The position numbers were made by a program, and so were the translations under genes. The notes below the pieces were generated by a model. That model was not told the origin of the DNA. It made no database searches and saw nothing but the letters and a program-made list of their open reading frames with translations. A stretch of DNA of 64,000 bases from Talaromyces rugulosus (Eukaryota > Ascomycota > Eurotiomycetes > Eurotiales > Trichocomaceae). Location: the NCBI RefSeq assembly GCF_013368755.1, contig NC_049563.1:1736001-1800000 (forward strand), given 5' to 3'. Below, one piece after another: positions 45,493-56,897 of the stretch. How positions within the stretch are numbered: position 1 is the stretch's first letter; each line of letters starts with the position of its first letter.

Positions 45493-46640
45493 ATGTTTAG
45501 GATCAACAAGACTCTTGCTTGTACGTCAATTTGCCCCCCCTCCCCCGCTTCTCGTTTGATAGATGCTAAGAAGGTTTAGCTGCTGCTAGCATTACGCTGG
45601 CTGCCACTAGGCAGATACATACGCCCGCGCTCCAAGTGTTCCGCGATGTCCCCTCGATTCGTCAGCTGCGACAACAGCTACAGCGATCAGATCGAACTGT
45701 GGGCTTGGTCCCTACAATGGGAGCGCTTCACGAAGGTCACTTGTCCCTCATCCGGCAAGCGGCTGCCGAGAATTCAGATGTTTTCGTGAGCATCTATGTC
45801 AATCCAACACAATTTGGCGTAAACGAAGACCTGAGCAGTTACCCCCGGACGTGGGAGGCGGACGTGGCAAAGTTGAAGGAACTCAACGGCGAGATGGAAG
45901 GCAAGGGCGAAACACAGACCGGCCGCATTACCGCAATATTTGCTCCAACAGGACAAGTCATGTACCCTACTCTTCCCCCAACGTCTGCGATAGACGGGCC
46001 AGGATCGTTTGTCACGATCACACCACTTGCCACAAAGCTCGAAGGGGCATCTCGACCGGTGTTTTTTAGGGGGGTTGCGACCATCTGCACAAAGCTATTC
46101 AACATTGTCAAGCCAGACCGTGTGTATTTCGGCCAGAAGGATGTTCAGCAATGCGCGATCATCAAACGCATGGTCAAGGACTTCCATATCGACACAGACG
46201 TACGAATCGGCTCCACGATGCGCGCAGCCGATGGACTCGCCATGAGCTCGCGGAATGTGTACTTGGGCGAGCGTAGGAGGGCCGTTGGCCTCGTACTTTC
46301 ACGGGCTTTGCAGGCAGCGGAGGCTACATTCGAAGCTGGCAGTGTCGATCGGAAAGATATTTTGGGCGCAGCCAACCGGGTTGCAGACGACACGCTGGCG
46401 AAGCAACAGTCACTCGCGCCGTCCAAACGGGCTTTGTTCGAAGTGGACTATATCTCCCTTGCCGATCCGGACACGTTGGAAGAGATTGAGCAAGTGGATC
46501 CTTCCAAGGGCGCGGTATTGAGCGGCGCCGTCAAAATGCTCCCACTCGAAGAGCCTACGCCAAACGAAGATCTTGGCGTTGGCGAAGGCGCCATTGCAGT
46601 GCGGTTGATTGATAACATCATCTTCCGCCCGAAAAAGTGA
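45493..46640 (+). CDS. pantoate-beta-alanine ligase (pantothenate synthetase)
   Basis: Condenses pantoate and beta-alanine with ATP to pantothenate, in the coenzyme A pathway. Two exons, 45493-45520 and 45580-46640, give 362 residues. The core shows the HIGH-like ATP motif PTMGALHEGH (about 54-63), the pantoate region NPTQFGVNEDLSSYPR, YFGQKDVQQ and the MSSRN loop. The C-terminus is FEVDYISLADP to VRLIDNI. The intron was placed because MFRINKTLA joins in phase to SAASITLAATRQIHTPALQ, a basic, serine-rich and acid-free leader suggesting a mitochondrial presequence. Start codons at 45475 and 45385 are in the same frame and would lengthen the leader, so the start is uncertain. A poly-C stretch lies in the intron. 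Confidence 0.92.
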
Positions 46641-49348
46641 ACGGCGAGCCGCTTCGGACGACCAATCACCATGCCCCAGTTTGCGATGGTTCATCGAAAT
46701 TTATTGTGCATTGACTGCTGTACATTACAAGTAAAAACTTAGATTATAGATGATTTATGGGGGAAAAAAAAGGGGGGGTTTGGTAGCTGGGGTTTATTAG
46801 CCGGCCATAGATGATTGCATCATATATTGTCGTAAAATAGAGGCTACATGTACTGTGGCCCAAAAATGCAAGATAGACTTTGCAATTTAAAAAATAAGAA
46901 CTATAAAAAAAACCCAATCCGTAGGATCCGTGCATCCGTCTAGATATACTCGCAAACCCATGCATTACTCTATCAATAATGCTGCGTGGAAATATGTTCC
47001 GACTTTCAAATGTTCCAACCAACATTCTAGAACGGAACCCTTCGGATCATTCGCCACATAGGGCAAACAGTCGACATTCGGAGGATAAAAAAAAAAATTA
47101 AAATCCAAAAAAAAAAAAAAAAAAAAAAGCAAGAAGCAGCGAATTTTGCAAACAAAGAACTTGATGACTTTCCCTTTTTGGCAATCTCGTGCGTGTGGCG
47201 TTTTATTTATCCGCGGATGGGAGGCCTATTATTTGGTTGGTAAATGGATGATTCGCTGATTTTTGATTTTGATATAGTACTCCGTATGTTAATAATAATT
47301 TATCTTATTGTCGATATTAATATTGTACGGATTTGGACACCACTCATCTGACACGTGGGAGGGAACCTGTTATTTAATACTAATAATAAGACTAACGTTA
47401 TTCCGTATTCTTCTCGCGCTAAAATCAAAAACGGGAATCTGACATGACGCTAAACCCGAAAGACTAGACAGTGTGGAGTACGGGTGGCCAATAAGGTGTG
47501 AGGATGTGACGGCCCGCTCCCGCCCATTCTCCAGCATCCTGACAGGTGTATATGAGTTATTTGCTGAAATAATAATTCAAGATGCATGGATGCTACGCAA
47601 GCGAACATGGAGTGGCGCCACGGAGAGTATTTCAAGAAAGGGCGGTTGGGTGTGACCAGTCAGTCGATTATACAAAGTCGATTTATTGTTTTTGTTCTTG
47701 CAGCGTTGTTGACGCTGATGCTTTTCAAAAGGAATAATAGGGCGTGTTTTCTAGAAGGTCAGCCCTACTTTTAAAAAAGGTGTAGTATTACAGCCTTCAC
47801 GTGGTAGAGATCTTGGTGCTGATTGTGCTAAATCCATCCACGCCCCCTTCTTCTTTTTTTTTTTTTTTTTAGCGCTGCTCTGTTCAAGCCGACAAGGTTA
47901 GTCAGAACCTGGTCGGTGAGACCGTTGGCGGGCTAAACGGTTGATTTTCTCATTGCTATCGGCGGATGCGGATTAGGATCACTAAACGCTAATCGACGCC
48001 TCGTGAGTACGGGTTTTATTACGGAGGATGTAAGCGGGATCTGTCGGGGAATAACAATGTAAAAGATACGACCGTAGGCAGCATCGAGGCCCTTGCTAAC
48101 ACTGTTTCAAGTGGGAGAAGTATCTCGCGGACGGCGGAAGAAGCGATCCGATGGGGAAGGATCTGTAGTCTGTATGTAAGTAATGCTCGCTCATCACATT
48201 ATTGAGAAAGAAAGAAAAAAGATTGATGCACAAGCAGAGCAGGGATCCGCCGTTGTATGTAGAATGCCTGTACGGAGAAGGCGGAATAAGAAGCCATGCG
48301 CCATTATTATTGGCAAATAATAATAATTCTTGCATGCGCGAATCAGGCTAGGTAGCGAGGGTTTACATCGCTGGCGGCTTGTTCCGCAAGTAATCGTGAT
48401 GACCGACTGGACGCGGGTCTTAGCTGCATGATGCGGTTGCTTTGGCGAGCTTGTCACGAGCGCGACCAGGCCAGCCAAGTCGCCGGCCAAGAGTACAACA
48501 TTACTCCGTACGTAATCAATCTGCATTCGCGAAGGCAGTAGTAGTGACGAGGATGTGATATGCAGGATGATGCGTGGTGCGCAAAACGGGCGACTACTGC
48601 ATGAGCGATCTCTCTTTCTCACCGCTTGTCTCCTCTCTCTACCAGGATACTGCAACAGTGTTCAATGCGTTGGTGACAAACGGCTCGGCATCATCGGAAT
48701 CAACTCTATCGGAGGAGCAGGAGTAGCAGGGGCCATGGTTGTGGACGACCTGGATGGCAGGGCAGGGTCCAAGATGATCAATCGATAGGCACGGCTGGCG
48801 GAGGTCTCGAAAGAACGAGGTGGAGGTAGACGCTCGGGAATAAACACGGTGACAGTTGGCATTCGCAAAGATAAGAGGGAGTTGCGCTGAGGTGTTGGGT
48901 TTTGTCTGCGCACTTGTTGACAAGGTTAAGGCGACGGCCGCGCGGGCTACAGCGACGGCGGCCGAAAGATGGGCAGCGCGGAACGCTAGCCCCGGGCAGG
49001 CTTGGCGCGGCCCCAGCAGCCCCCCTCGCAGCCAACATTGCCAAAGGGAAGGCGCCTGAACGGTATCTCCACACCACACGCACCTGCATTGTTCTTGTAG
49101 TACTAGTACTTGTAGTCTCCTCTCTCTCTCTTTCCCTCTCGCTCTGTTACATCCTGCCACAACACCTCAATTCCTTCCCCTCGACCATATCGCTGCCGAC
49201 ATATAATAATATACGCATTGATGTATCTCTCCCAACCGAGCACTTGACTGTGACTCTTTTATAGACAAGGAAAAGGCATCCGCCATCACCGACCTGCCAC
49301 ATCCAGCACATTCAACACACCCAACTTCAACACTTCAACATCCATAGC
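46641..49348. other. gene-poor region of 2.7 kb
   Basis: No gene is convincingly supported. Contents: a 22-nt poly-A run at 47107-47128, AT-rich repeats of AATAAT type near 47290-47310, two copies of the 9-mer TACTCCGTA (47278 and 48502), and a T-run near 47856-47870. GC-rich sequence around 48900-49060 opens frames on both strands. The last 300 bp contain a TC microsatellite and CA-rich sequence and look like the 5' UTR of the next gene. Confidence 0.5.
47107..47128. repeat. poly-A homopolymer tract
   Basis: Twenty-two consecutive A residues lie in the 3' flank of the pantothenate synthetase gene, about 470 bp after its stop. Confidence 0.9.
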
Positions 49349-50251
49349 ATGGCCTTCCACCCCATGGACGCGCTGCAATGCTTCACGACAATCGGCGAGA
49401 ACGTCCCGTCATGGATCACACGAGTCACCGAGCTGGCCGCGCACACAGCAAAGAAGCACGCTGAATTTTCCGCAGAATACAAGAAACTTGCAGACACCCT
49501 ACCGCCACGGCGGCGCAAGAACAGTTCCGTCCATTCGATCCGGTCTGAGGTGGCAGCAGCAGCAGTCACCCAGTCGAAAAGGGGAGAGGATGCTACTTCG
49601 ATTGCCTCGGATCAAATCTCCCGCTTCTCTCGTCAACGGCCCCGGGTCGTTATTCAGTATGACAACCACACGCAAAAAGAGCTGGAGCAGACTGTGCGGG
49701 ACATTGGTGCTGCGCGAAACAACATCCGCAAGGGCAAGATGTCCCAAGTGATGCGTCGGCCCAACCTCACCATGGAAATGTTCAGTAGTCGGTCACGGGA
49801 CTCACTTCGTAACCCTGCGCTGCCGATGGACAGCCTGGTCAGGGTGCAGGCACCCCGCGAGACCCCAGCCCAGCAAGAAAGTGCCTTTGACTTTACCGAC
49901 AAACAACTGGAAACGGCCCAGAGCCTGTGTGAAAGTGCGGCACATCAGTTCATTCGAACCGGAGACTGCTCGACGCAACTGGATACAATCCTGGAAAAAT
50001 TCAATCTTGTGCTCACCGCGACGAGAAAAGAAGTGGACCGCCTCCACGCCGAGAAACCAGCAGACATAGACGACGAGAAGGTTGAGTCTGAGACCCTTGC
50101 TGCACCGGCTATCTTCATGACAGTCGACTGCGGCGAGGATGGCAAGGCCCCAGATCCCGAGATTGCAGCCATTGAAGTAGATGACGCGCCGTCCGAGTCG
50201 TCGGTTTCGATTGATATAACCGCCTTCCGCTCGAATCGATTTCGAGTTTAG
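49349..50251 (+). CDS. hypothetical coiled, charged protein
   Basis: Intronless, 300 residues; the family is not recognised. The N-terminal half is predicted helical (GENVPSWITRVTELAAHTAKK, then AEYKKLADTLPPRRRKNSS) with a basic Ser-rich motif. A central helical stretch (KELEQTVRDIGAARNNIRKGK) suggests coiled coil. A second helical region follows (TDKQLETAQSLCESAAHQFI, LDTILEKFNLVLTATRKEVD). The tail is acidic. No membrane span or catalytic motif is visible. The long CA-rich leader and the clean frame favour a real gene; it looks lineage-restricted. Confidence 0.7.
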   Translation: MAFHPMDALQCFTTIGENVPSWITRVTELAAHTAKKHAEFSAEYKKLADTLPPRRRKNSSVHSIRSEVAAAAVTQSKRGEDATSIASDQISRFSRQRPRVVIQYDNHTQKELEQTVRDIGAARNNIRKGKMSQVMRRPNLTMEMFSSRSRDSLRNPALPMDSLVRVQAPRETPAQQESAFDFTDKQLETAQSLCESAAHQFIRTGDCSTQLDTILEKFNLVLTATRKEVDRLHAEKPADIDDEKVESETLAAPAIFMTVDCGEDGKAPDPEIAAIEVDDAPSESSVSIDITAFRSNRFRV

Positions 50252-52290
50252 CATTCTATACATACATAATGCCCTCGTGTGATTTTCTCTTTTTGTTGCG
50301 CAGCGGAGCGATTGATTGGTTTACATGCTGCCTACATATTTTCTCTCTCTCTCTCTCTTTCGGTGTATATACACATCCTCCCCGAACAGACGAGGATTTC
50401 TAATTGTTGTCTTGAGCGCTATGGGTTTGGGTTTGAGTTTTGCGAATTAAGCGATCGCCAGGTGTGCTGGCTACGAAATACTTGCATACCGCCATCAGGC
50501 TGGCGTTTGGGGCTGTAGCATCTACAGACAGCATGAACATTTAGGATTGGATCTATGAATATATCACATATTTCTGTTCTTTTTCAATTCTAAGAAATTC
50601 GAGAATGCACTCAAAAATGAGCAGCGATCGGCCTACCGACTTGCTGATTGCAGATCTTTCGCACGCCCGGAATGGGCCATTATTACTAGTAGTTTTGACC
50701 GTCTTCTCTTCTTGTCTACTATCGTCATGCCATGCGAGAAACTATGTATTCTCTTTGTTTGTTTGTCTTTCTCAAAATGGGTAAAAACCCACAGTGGAAC
50801 GCGGAAACAAGTGGAAAAGGCGGCGGGCACTAGCTTCGTCAGTCCCATTTCTTTTTCTCCAACTTTGCGACTTTGAGACTTTGTTCAAGCCATAATAAGT
50901 TAATCCGCATTCCCCTAGCGTTGACGGTGGGGACTAACTGACTCTTATTTTTTTTACCCTTTTTTTTTTGGCGAGAAGGCGAGAAGGCGAAATAAGAGAA
51001 TTACTCCGTGTACACTATACAGTCATGCATGCATGAGATGTGCAGGCCGCGTACGCGTACGCATGCGCTGCGACATGCAAGTCATTATTGTATATACTAC
51101 TAATTCTGATGCGTGCCGACTTGTCTCGACTGGAGAATGGATCGATCCTACGATCGTCACCTATTATATTTGATCTTGCCAATTGCGATGCATCGACTCG
51201 ATCAGTCAGTGCTTATAGTAGTAGTATGTAGTGCATACTAGTGAGGTTTCAGGGTGCGACAAGCCTTAAGGAGAAACTGCTGATTATTTCCTGTCTCGAT
51301 AATTCGGATAATTTATCTGAAGATGAATGGTGTCTTTCCTTTATGGGAAGTTTTTTCGTCCGGTGCGTGGCGGTAAGCCTCTGCTATACTTCAAACTCAA
51401 CAACTTACCAACACTGAATATTAATTCAGCTTATTATTTAACTGATTACCGATGGCTACGTGGATCCCTGACCTATGACACATGTCGACGACCCTTTCGA
51501 CGCATTCCCCGATTGGCTGCATAGACCAGAAACCGGTCAATGCCAACAACTCGTGTAAATGCAAATGCAAATGCAATGCAACAGGAGCACATAGTTAAAA
51601 AGAAAAGATCTTTCCTCGTATTTGTTACTTGTTGTTTGGAGCAGGGATCGACAAAGTGGACACGCTAACTTTGTGTGTGTTTTTCTTTTGTCTGATTTTC
51701 AGGTCGCCAAGGTTTAAATTGTTGTTATTCGTACAAAAGTATGTACTCCATCTCAAAAAGTCTGGGTCAACCAACTCTTAATAAAATGAAAAGACTCGAT
51801 TCCTTTGTTCATTCTTATTATTTGCTCTTTTCTCTCGTTCGGAGCAATTACTATGCAGGGCAAGTTAGGACAAAATTCAGTCCACGGATTTTTTCCGGGA
51901 TTTTGGATATTGTGGGTGATGGCATTTTTAGCGCTTCTAGAAGGAGAGACAAGGAGAGGGGAGAAAACGGCCACGCTAGATCGACGCAGACTGGTTATAA
52001 CTTATAGCAGGCTAATCATTATTAATATCGTCAAGTTTTGAGCATGAAGTGGAGGGATATCTTCATTTGAAACAATCCGATGGTAACCTAAACAAACATT
52101 AAAAAGACGCCGACCGCGGACTCTGTTAACTCCTGCAATAGTAGTACATGGACTTTCTGACGTTAAACCCGTTGACTGTGTGTGATCCTCTGAAAGACTG
52201 ACTAGGAGAGAGAGCATTGATCTGGGGGGACACTTGGTTAGTCCATGCTTGTCTCCATAAAGTACATAGTCATGTAGTCATGTACGTACT
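50252..52290. other. gene-poor region of 2.0 kb
   Basis: No gene is supported. Contents: a TC microsatellite at about 50342-50359, a T-run near 50948-50970, one near-copy of the TACTCCGTA motif (51002), and an AAATGC hexamer repeat around 51558-51576. Short frames on both strands lack recognisable features. Confidence 0.5.
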
Positions 52291-52764
52291 TTACATGGCA
52301 ACGCCAAGAACAATCCCCAAGTAGGTCGGCCACAAAGTACAGCCCATATATTCCTGCAACGAGGCCGACGAGTTCCATAATAATGTATATGCCAACCCGG
52401 CGTTGGCTGCAAAGAGGCCGCCGAGGATCGATTTGTTTCGTAGAGTCACCGAGACTTCGGCCAGATATGTAACCCACAAGTTCAAGCCGACCGCCCAGAG
52501 GATCAACATGAAGAATGTAGATGTTATTTTGAACACGAGAATCGGGTCCCCTTGGTTCTGCCCTCGCGGTTTTGGTATCGGCGTGAGCTTGCTACTGGGA
52601 GCATTGAGAACAGCATGGGTTATCAGAGTTGCGAGGCACATGATTCCCAGCCCAATGGCTGCATATCCACGGTTTTCCTTGTCGGCATCTTCCCGTTTTT
52701 TGGTGTTTGTTTTATTCGCCATATTTCCACCTTTGATGTCGTTTGCTTCTGTTTCGTTGGACAT
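52291..52764 (-). CDS. small four-helix membrane protein, hypothetical
   Basis: A single exon of 157 residues. The N-terminal 30 residues are hydrophilic and charged (KKREDADKENRGY). Four hydrophobic spans follow: IGLGIMCLATLITHAVL, ITSTFFMLILWAVGLNLWV, GGLFAANAGLAYTLLW and LWPTYLGIVLGVA. The family is not recognised. ATG 52764 gives the charged N-terminus; another Met lies at residue 15. The protein ends almost at the last membrane span. Confidence 0.65.
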   Translation of the reverse strand: MSNETEANDIKGGNMANKTNTKKREDADKENRGYAAIGLGIMCLATLITHAVLNAPSSKLTPIPKPRGQNQGDPILVFKITSTFFMLILWAVGLNLWVTYLAEVSVTLRNKSILGGLFAANAGLAYTLLWNSSASLQEYMGCTLWPTYLGIVLGVAM

Positions 52765-53738
52765 GGTATTATCCGCTTGACGGAAATGTTGAGATATTTG
52801 GGCGAGCTTTTATTTTAAGCTCTGTATTTTGCCCTTCAATCTGGATTAATTTGGGTAAACTGGTAGAGATGAACTGGTTGGTGGTTGGTTGATTTTGATG
52901 CAGTGATGTAGTGAGGCTGAGATGTGAGGCTGATTACCGCAGAATGCTTACATAATGATATGATCAACCAAGCCCTAGAAAGCAGTTCACAGTCAGCACA
53001 GTTCACATACTGCTGTTAAAAAGATATGTGAGGCATACGTAAAGAGTTTCTAAAAGCTTTTGCTAAATTGACGTGTGCAGGTGTCATTGATGCATGTATC
53101 CTCGGCCTTGGCTAGGGTGTAACTGAGCAACATCATGCTGACAAGGTGATGATGCTTCAGCTAGTTTAATGAGCTGCAGGGTATCAACATTAAAATGCCA
53201 TTATAAACTTGTATAAAGATACAATGGTTTATGAAGGGAGGATAGTGTGTAGTCTCAGAGACGAGAACTGGGGTTGCTGGCAAGTCACATGGCTGGCAGT
53301 TCTAGGAAGGCACAACTCTCCACCACCACTCCTGATTCTTTGATATTGACATCAACCTGGCCTGCACTGGATACATTTGTCTTGTGAATAATATAATAAT
53401 GTTCTAATGCTATCTTGTCTTGCCTTCTCTTCCTTCTTCCTATTCTTCTTTTCTTCTGTTCCTCTCACCTCCTGAGCCAACATTGTCCATGAATTCTTGG
53501 CTTGCACAATACTTGCACAATACCCTCACCAGATTCTTTGTTTACTGGTGGGGCTCAGCAGATTTGTCGTGAAGCCTGTGGTTTGCCAGTTTCAGTTAGA
53601 ACTCGTCGGTTTATGCTTCTGCACCTCAACCACCCCTCCCACAGTTCTTTTCTTCCCTCCTGTCATCTTTGTCAGTCTTGCTTCCATCCACCCCCATCTT
53701 CAGACCTCCAGACGCGAGACCCCACTTCTGGCGTCGTG
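52765..53738. other. divergent intergenic region
   Basis: Head-to-head spacer of 974 bp. It has a strongly pyrimidine-rich segment at about 53420-53465 and again before 53739, likely the promoter and leader of the plus-strand gene. Short frames overlapping the leader have no recognisable features. Confidence 0.5.
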
Positions 53739-54837
53739 ATGGCTAAAAGAAGAACGAGCGACCAAATTTTCTTCGTATGTTTTTCCTCGCCACCCAAATC
53801 TCGTTAGCCTCGAGGCTGACAGGAGTCTTTTAACTCTCCATGAACACTACTAACCATCTCTGATCAGAACCCCCCTGGAGTAGGATCGATGTTTGGCCGG
53901 GACGACTGGGACATGTGTCTCAACATTGAGGAATGCGTAAGTTGATACTGATCTCGCTTATCGACGACCGCTAAGGCTTGTCACGAACTAGGCCAAGGAA
54001 TCCAGAAACCACGATAACAGCGATATCCCCGACATTATTGCCAGGGCTGCTGAATCCGTTTTTGGGCCTTCGGACAGACACCACCGATTATTGACACCGG
54101 AATCGGTGGATGGCGACTCCGTCCTGATGCCTCCCAGAAAGAAGGCGAAGAGAGATAGCGATGTAGATTCCCGCCAGTCACTTTCTGGTAACAGCTCAGA
54201 TTCGACACCTATGAGTCTCCCGTCAGTCAACTACTCTCCATGGGCATCTTTCATGGGATATGGTGGGTTTGCCTTACAGGATGCCTACTGTACGCCGAGC
54301 AGTTCATCCCCATTTTCTACTTCTTTCTTCGATTTACCTGGAGGAGTAAATGTATGGGGCCGACGTGGCGATAAAGAAAGACAGAATTTCGAGATACACG
54401 AAGAAACAGAAGAAGAGCAAGCCAATGCTGAGCAGGTCGCTGCTACCATTTACAACCCTGACTTTGGCGATGACAATAAGGAAAACGAAACGGCCGAGCG
54501 TGGGGAGGAACCTCCCTCCGTGGATCCTACTCAGGAGTTTGACCTTGCACGCAACGTTCTTGGGGAATTGCTGGATTACAGTCGGCCTCCAACAGACGAT
54601 CAATTTACCATGGCCTCTGTGTTTCAGTCTCAAGGCATAGAGATCGACGAGGACAATCTTCCGGAGCTGCCAGAAGACCATTTGGTGATTGAGGGCGTCT
54701 TTCCCCCAACATTTGGGAATATGCTAGACGACGTTGAACTACCAATCGATCTCACGCTTGAAGAGGCGCGGATGGATGAGTGTGACGAGTCCACGGACAT
54801 TGGATACACCCAAGGCGACGAATACTCTGAGCTTTGA
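53739..54837 (+). CDS. hypothetical acidic, probably nuclear protein
   Basis: Three exons, 53739-53774, 53868-53936 and 53992-54837, give 316 residues with in-phase joins (MAKRRTSDQIFF, then NPPGVGSMFGRDDWDMCLN, then AKESRNHDNSDIPDIIARAA). It contains a basic cluster PPRKKAKRDSD that could be a nuclear localisation signal, Ser-rich stretches, and a long acidic C-terminal half with hydrophobic residues (LPIDLTLEEARMDE) reminiscent of activation or SUMO-binding segments. No DNA-binding domain is visible. The family is not recognised. The small first exon is inferred from frame and splice signals only. Confidence 0.65.
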
Positions 54838-56897
54838 GACGAAACACCAGAGGTTGAAAGACAGCAAGAGGTCTGGTGCAGATGAAACCAGGTGTCGGAC
54901 TGAGATTCTTGCTACCCTGCATGTCTTTTGCAACCGTTTCCGTGCGTTTATTTTTTATTTTATTTTTCTTATTCGAGTTAACCTGACGCGAAAAGATGGT
55001 GTTTACTTGCATGTATTGTTGCTATTTGCGCAATGTTTTTATGTTGAGATTTTCCAGATGGAGGTGATGATAAAGGTTACATGTCGGATTACTTTGCAGA
55101 ATTTCAAGCAAGACAACAATCATTAGTCAAAACTATGATATTGATGTTTCATGACATGAATGGATGGCGATGTAATAACCCAAAAGAGGTAAGTATAAAA
55201 AAACGCAAATACAGATACATTTCAACGACCCACTTACGTATCATACACGGCCGTGTAAATTTCAAAAATTGCTTAAAAACGCCCTAACCCTTATGATATT
55301 ACTCAAAGCACCGAGCGCAAAGCTAGAGAGTTTTAGGCTATTTACTAAATTGGGAAAGGTGGTTTGACGAGAATGTACGAAGGATTCTTTCTTACTTTTT
55401 TTCTGGGCCCTTGTACGGTTGGCCATGTCATGGCGGTGGATAAAATTTAGTTTGACTGTGTTGCCAACGTGGCTCGCTGACTAGGCTATAGACTCTATAC
55501 TGCTAATTGATAGATAGTAGTATCGAATCAATTTCTACATTTGGTCAGATCATGAGATTCTTACATGTTGTCTCGTCGTACAAGGATAATTCGCTGGTAT
55601 ATTATTTAGTAGTATAGTAGTACTATAACTAGTACGTATGTATATTGATGAGTCTTGGGGAGAAAAAAAAAAAAAAAACCAACAAACCAAAACCAAAACA
55701 AACTAACGCATGCACCGTGCCACATTCCCGCCTTTTCCCTGCTTTTTTCAAACGTTTCAGCAGGGTTATTAATATTGTCACAAAATTTCGATAAGAAAAG
55801 AGGAAAAAGAAGCCAAGCTAAGTCTTGTGGCTTTTTTTCTGTGCCACATTTTTTGCACCTCTTCTTTTACCGCTTCGGGACGGGACTACATATGATGGAT
55901 GGGGATTACGTACCGCATGCATGAGCAGGGGATGGCACTAATATTTTTATTTTTTTTTAAAATATACTACTAGTATTTAGTATCTACGCCCCTCTTCTTC
56001 CCACCCCCCCCCCCCCCCCCCCCCTCCTCCCCGACAAGGGAGACAAGGGTTTATGCGCCAATGATATTTCTATGGAGTGTCTAGACTCTAGACTAGAGAG
56101 AGAGGGGCTTTTCGAAAAATAAAAAAATAAAATAAAATAAAAACCAAGGAAGAAATGAGTATGATCGGCCCTGTGTAGCATGACCATGCAAGGACATTAG
56201 ACCAATTGCACGTGCAGGAACTGGCAATTGATGTTGGGTTGTCTTTCTAATTCTTATCTCGAGGAATATTATTATATAATGTATAATAATATATATAATA
56301 CTATATGTTCTGGCTGGTTCTTTCGGCATTGCCATTCACAGTAAGAAAGAGCCGATACTCTTGTTTCGGGAATCGTACATACATTTGATGTCATGTTGAG
56401 CCAATAAATCGACTCCTAACGACATGCATGACTGACTACATATGTACTGCATGTGGCAGCGAGTTGCCACTGGGTTAATTAACCGTTGACTAGAAAGGGA
56501 AATCCATTCATTCTACAAGTTTAAAATTCTCGGCACGTCACTTGATTGTAGCTTCTCCGAGGCTTTTATCTTGATCTCTTTTTTTTTCCATTTTTAGGTC
56601 GCGGGGTTGTTCGGAGAAATAAAATACATTTAAAAACACAATAATCCATATTTCACTTGTTTTGGCAATTGCAATTTCAATGTTATTCAAAGTAACCTGC
56701 TTGACATGGTTGATCGATCGTTTCAATAGTATTTCATATAATTGATATTATAATTAAAACTCATCAACTCATAGACATTTTATTACAACTGCCCCACCAT
56801 TACAATAATTAAAATAAGGGTATCAAATCAGACTGAGCACCAATCAAAACGATGATTGATATCCCAGTGTCCCAACAAGGGATAATTTGGTAAAATC
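54838..56897. other. convergent gene-poor region of 2.1 kb
   Basis: No gene is supported. It is AT-rich, with an A-run at about 55663-55678, a 21-nt C tract at 56004-56024 and ATAAT-type repeats near 56270-56300. Short frames are scattered and featureless. Confidence 0.5.
56004..56024. repeat. poly-C homopolymer tract
   Basis: Twenty-one consecutive C residues, embedded in a wider C-rich stretch that continues CTCCTCCCC. It resembles the tract at 299-318. Confidence 0.9.

Noticed and set aside
47586..47774. 62-residue frame with one hydrophobic segment
   Set aside because: It is isolated and short, with a random context and no homology recalled. The hydrophobic stretch comes from T-rich sequence.
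48194..49160. Two long minus-strand open frames (153 and 173 residues)
   Set aside because: They overlap plus-strand frames in GC-rich DNA. Composition is random-looking, and there are no domains or splice continuity.
55268..55292. Telomere-like CCCTAACCCTTA
   Set aside because: Only one and a half units in an internal AT-rich stretch. A similar single GGGTTAGGGCTAGGG occurs near 14917. Both are compatible with chance.
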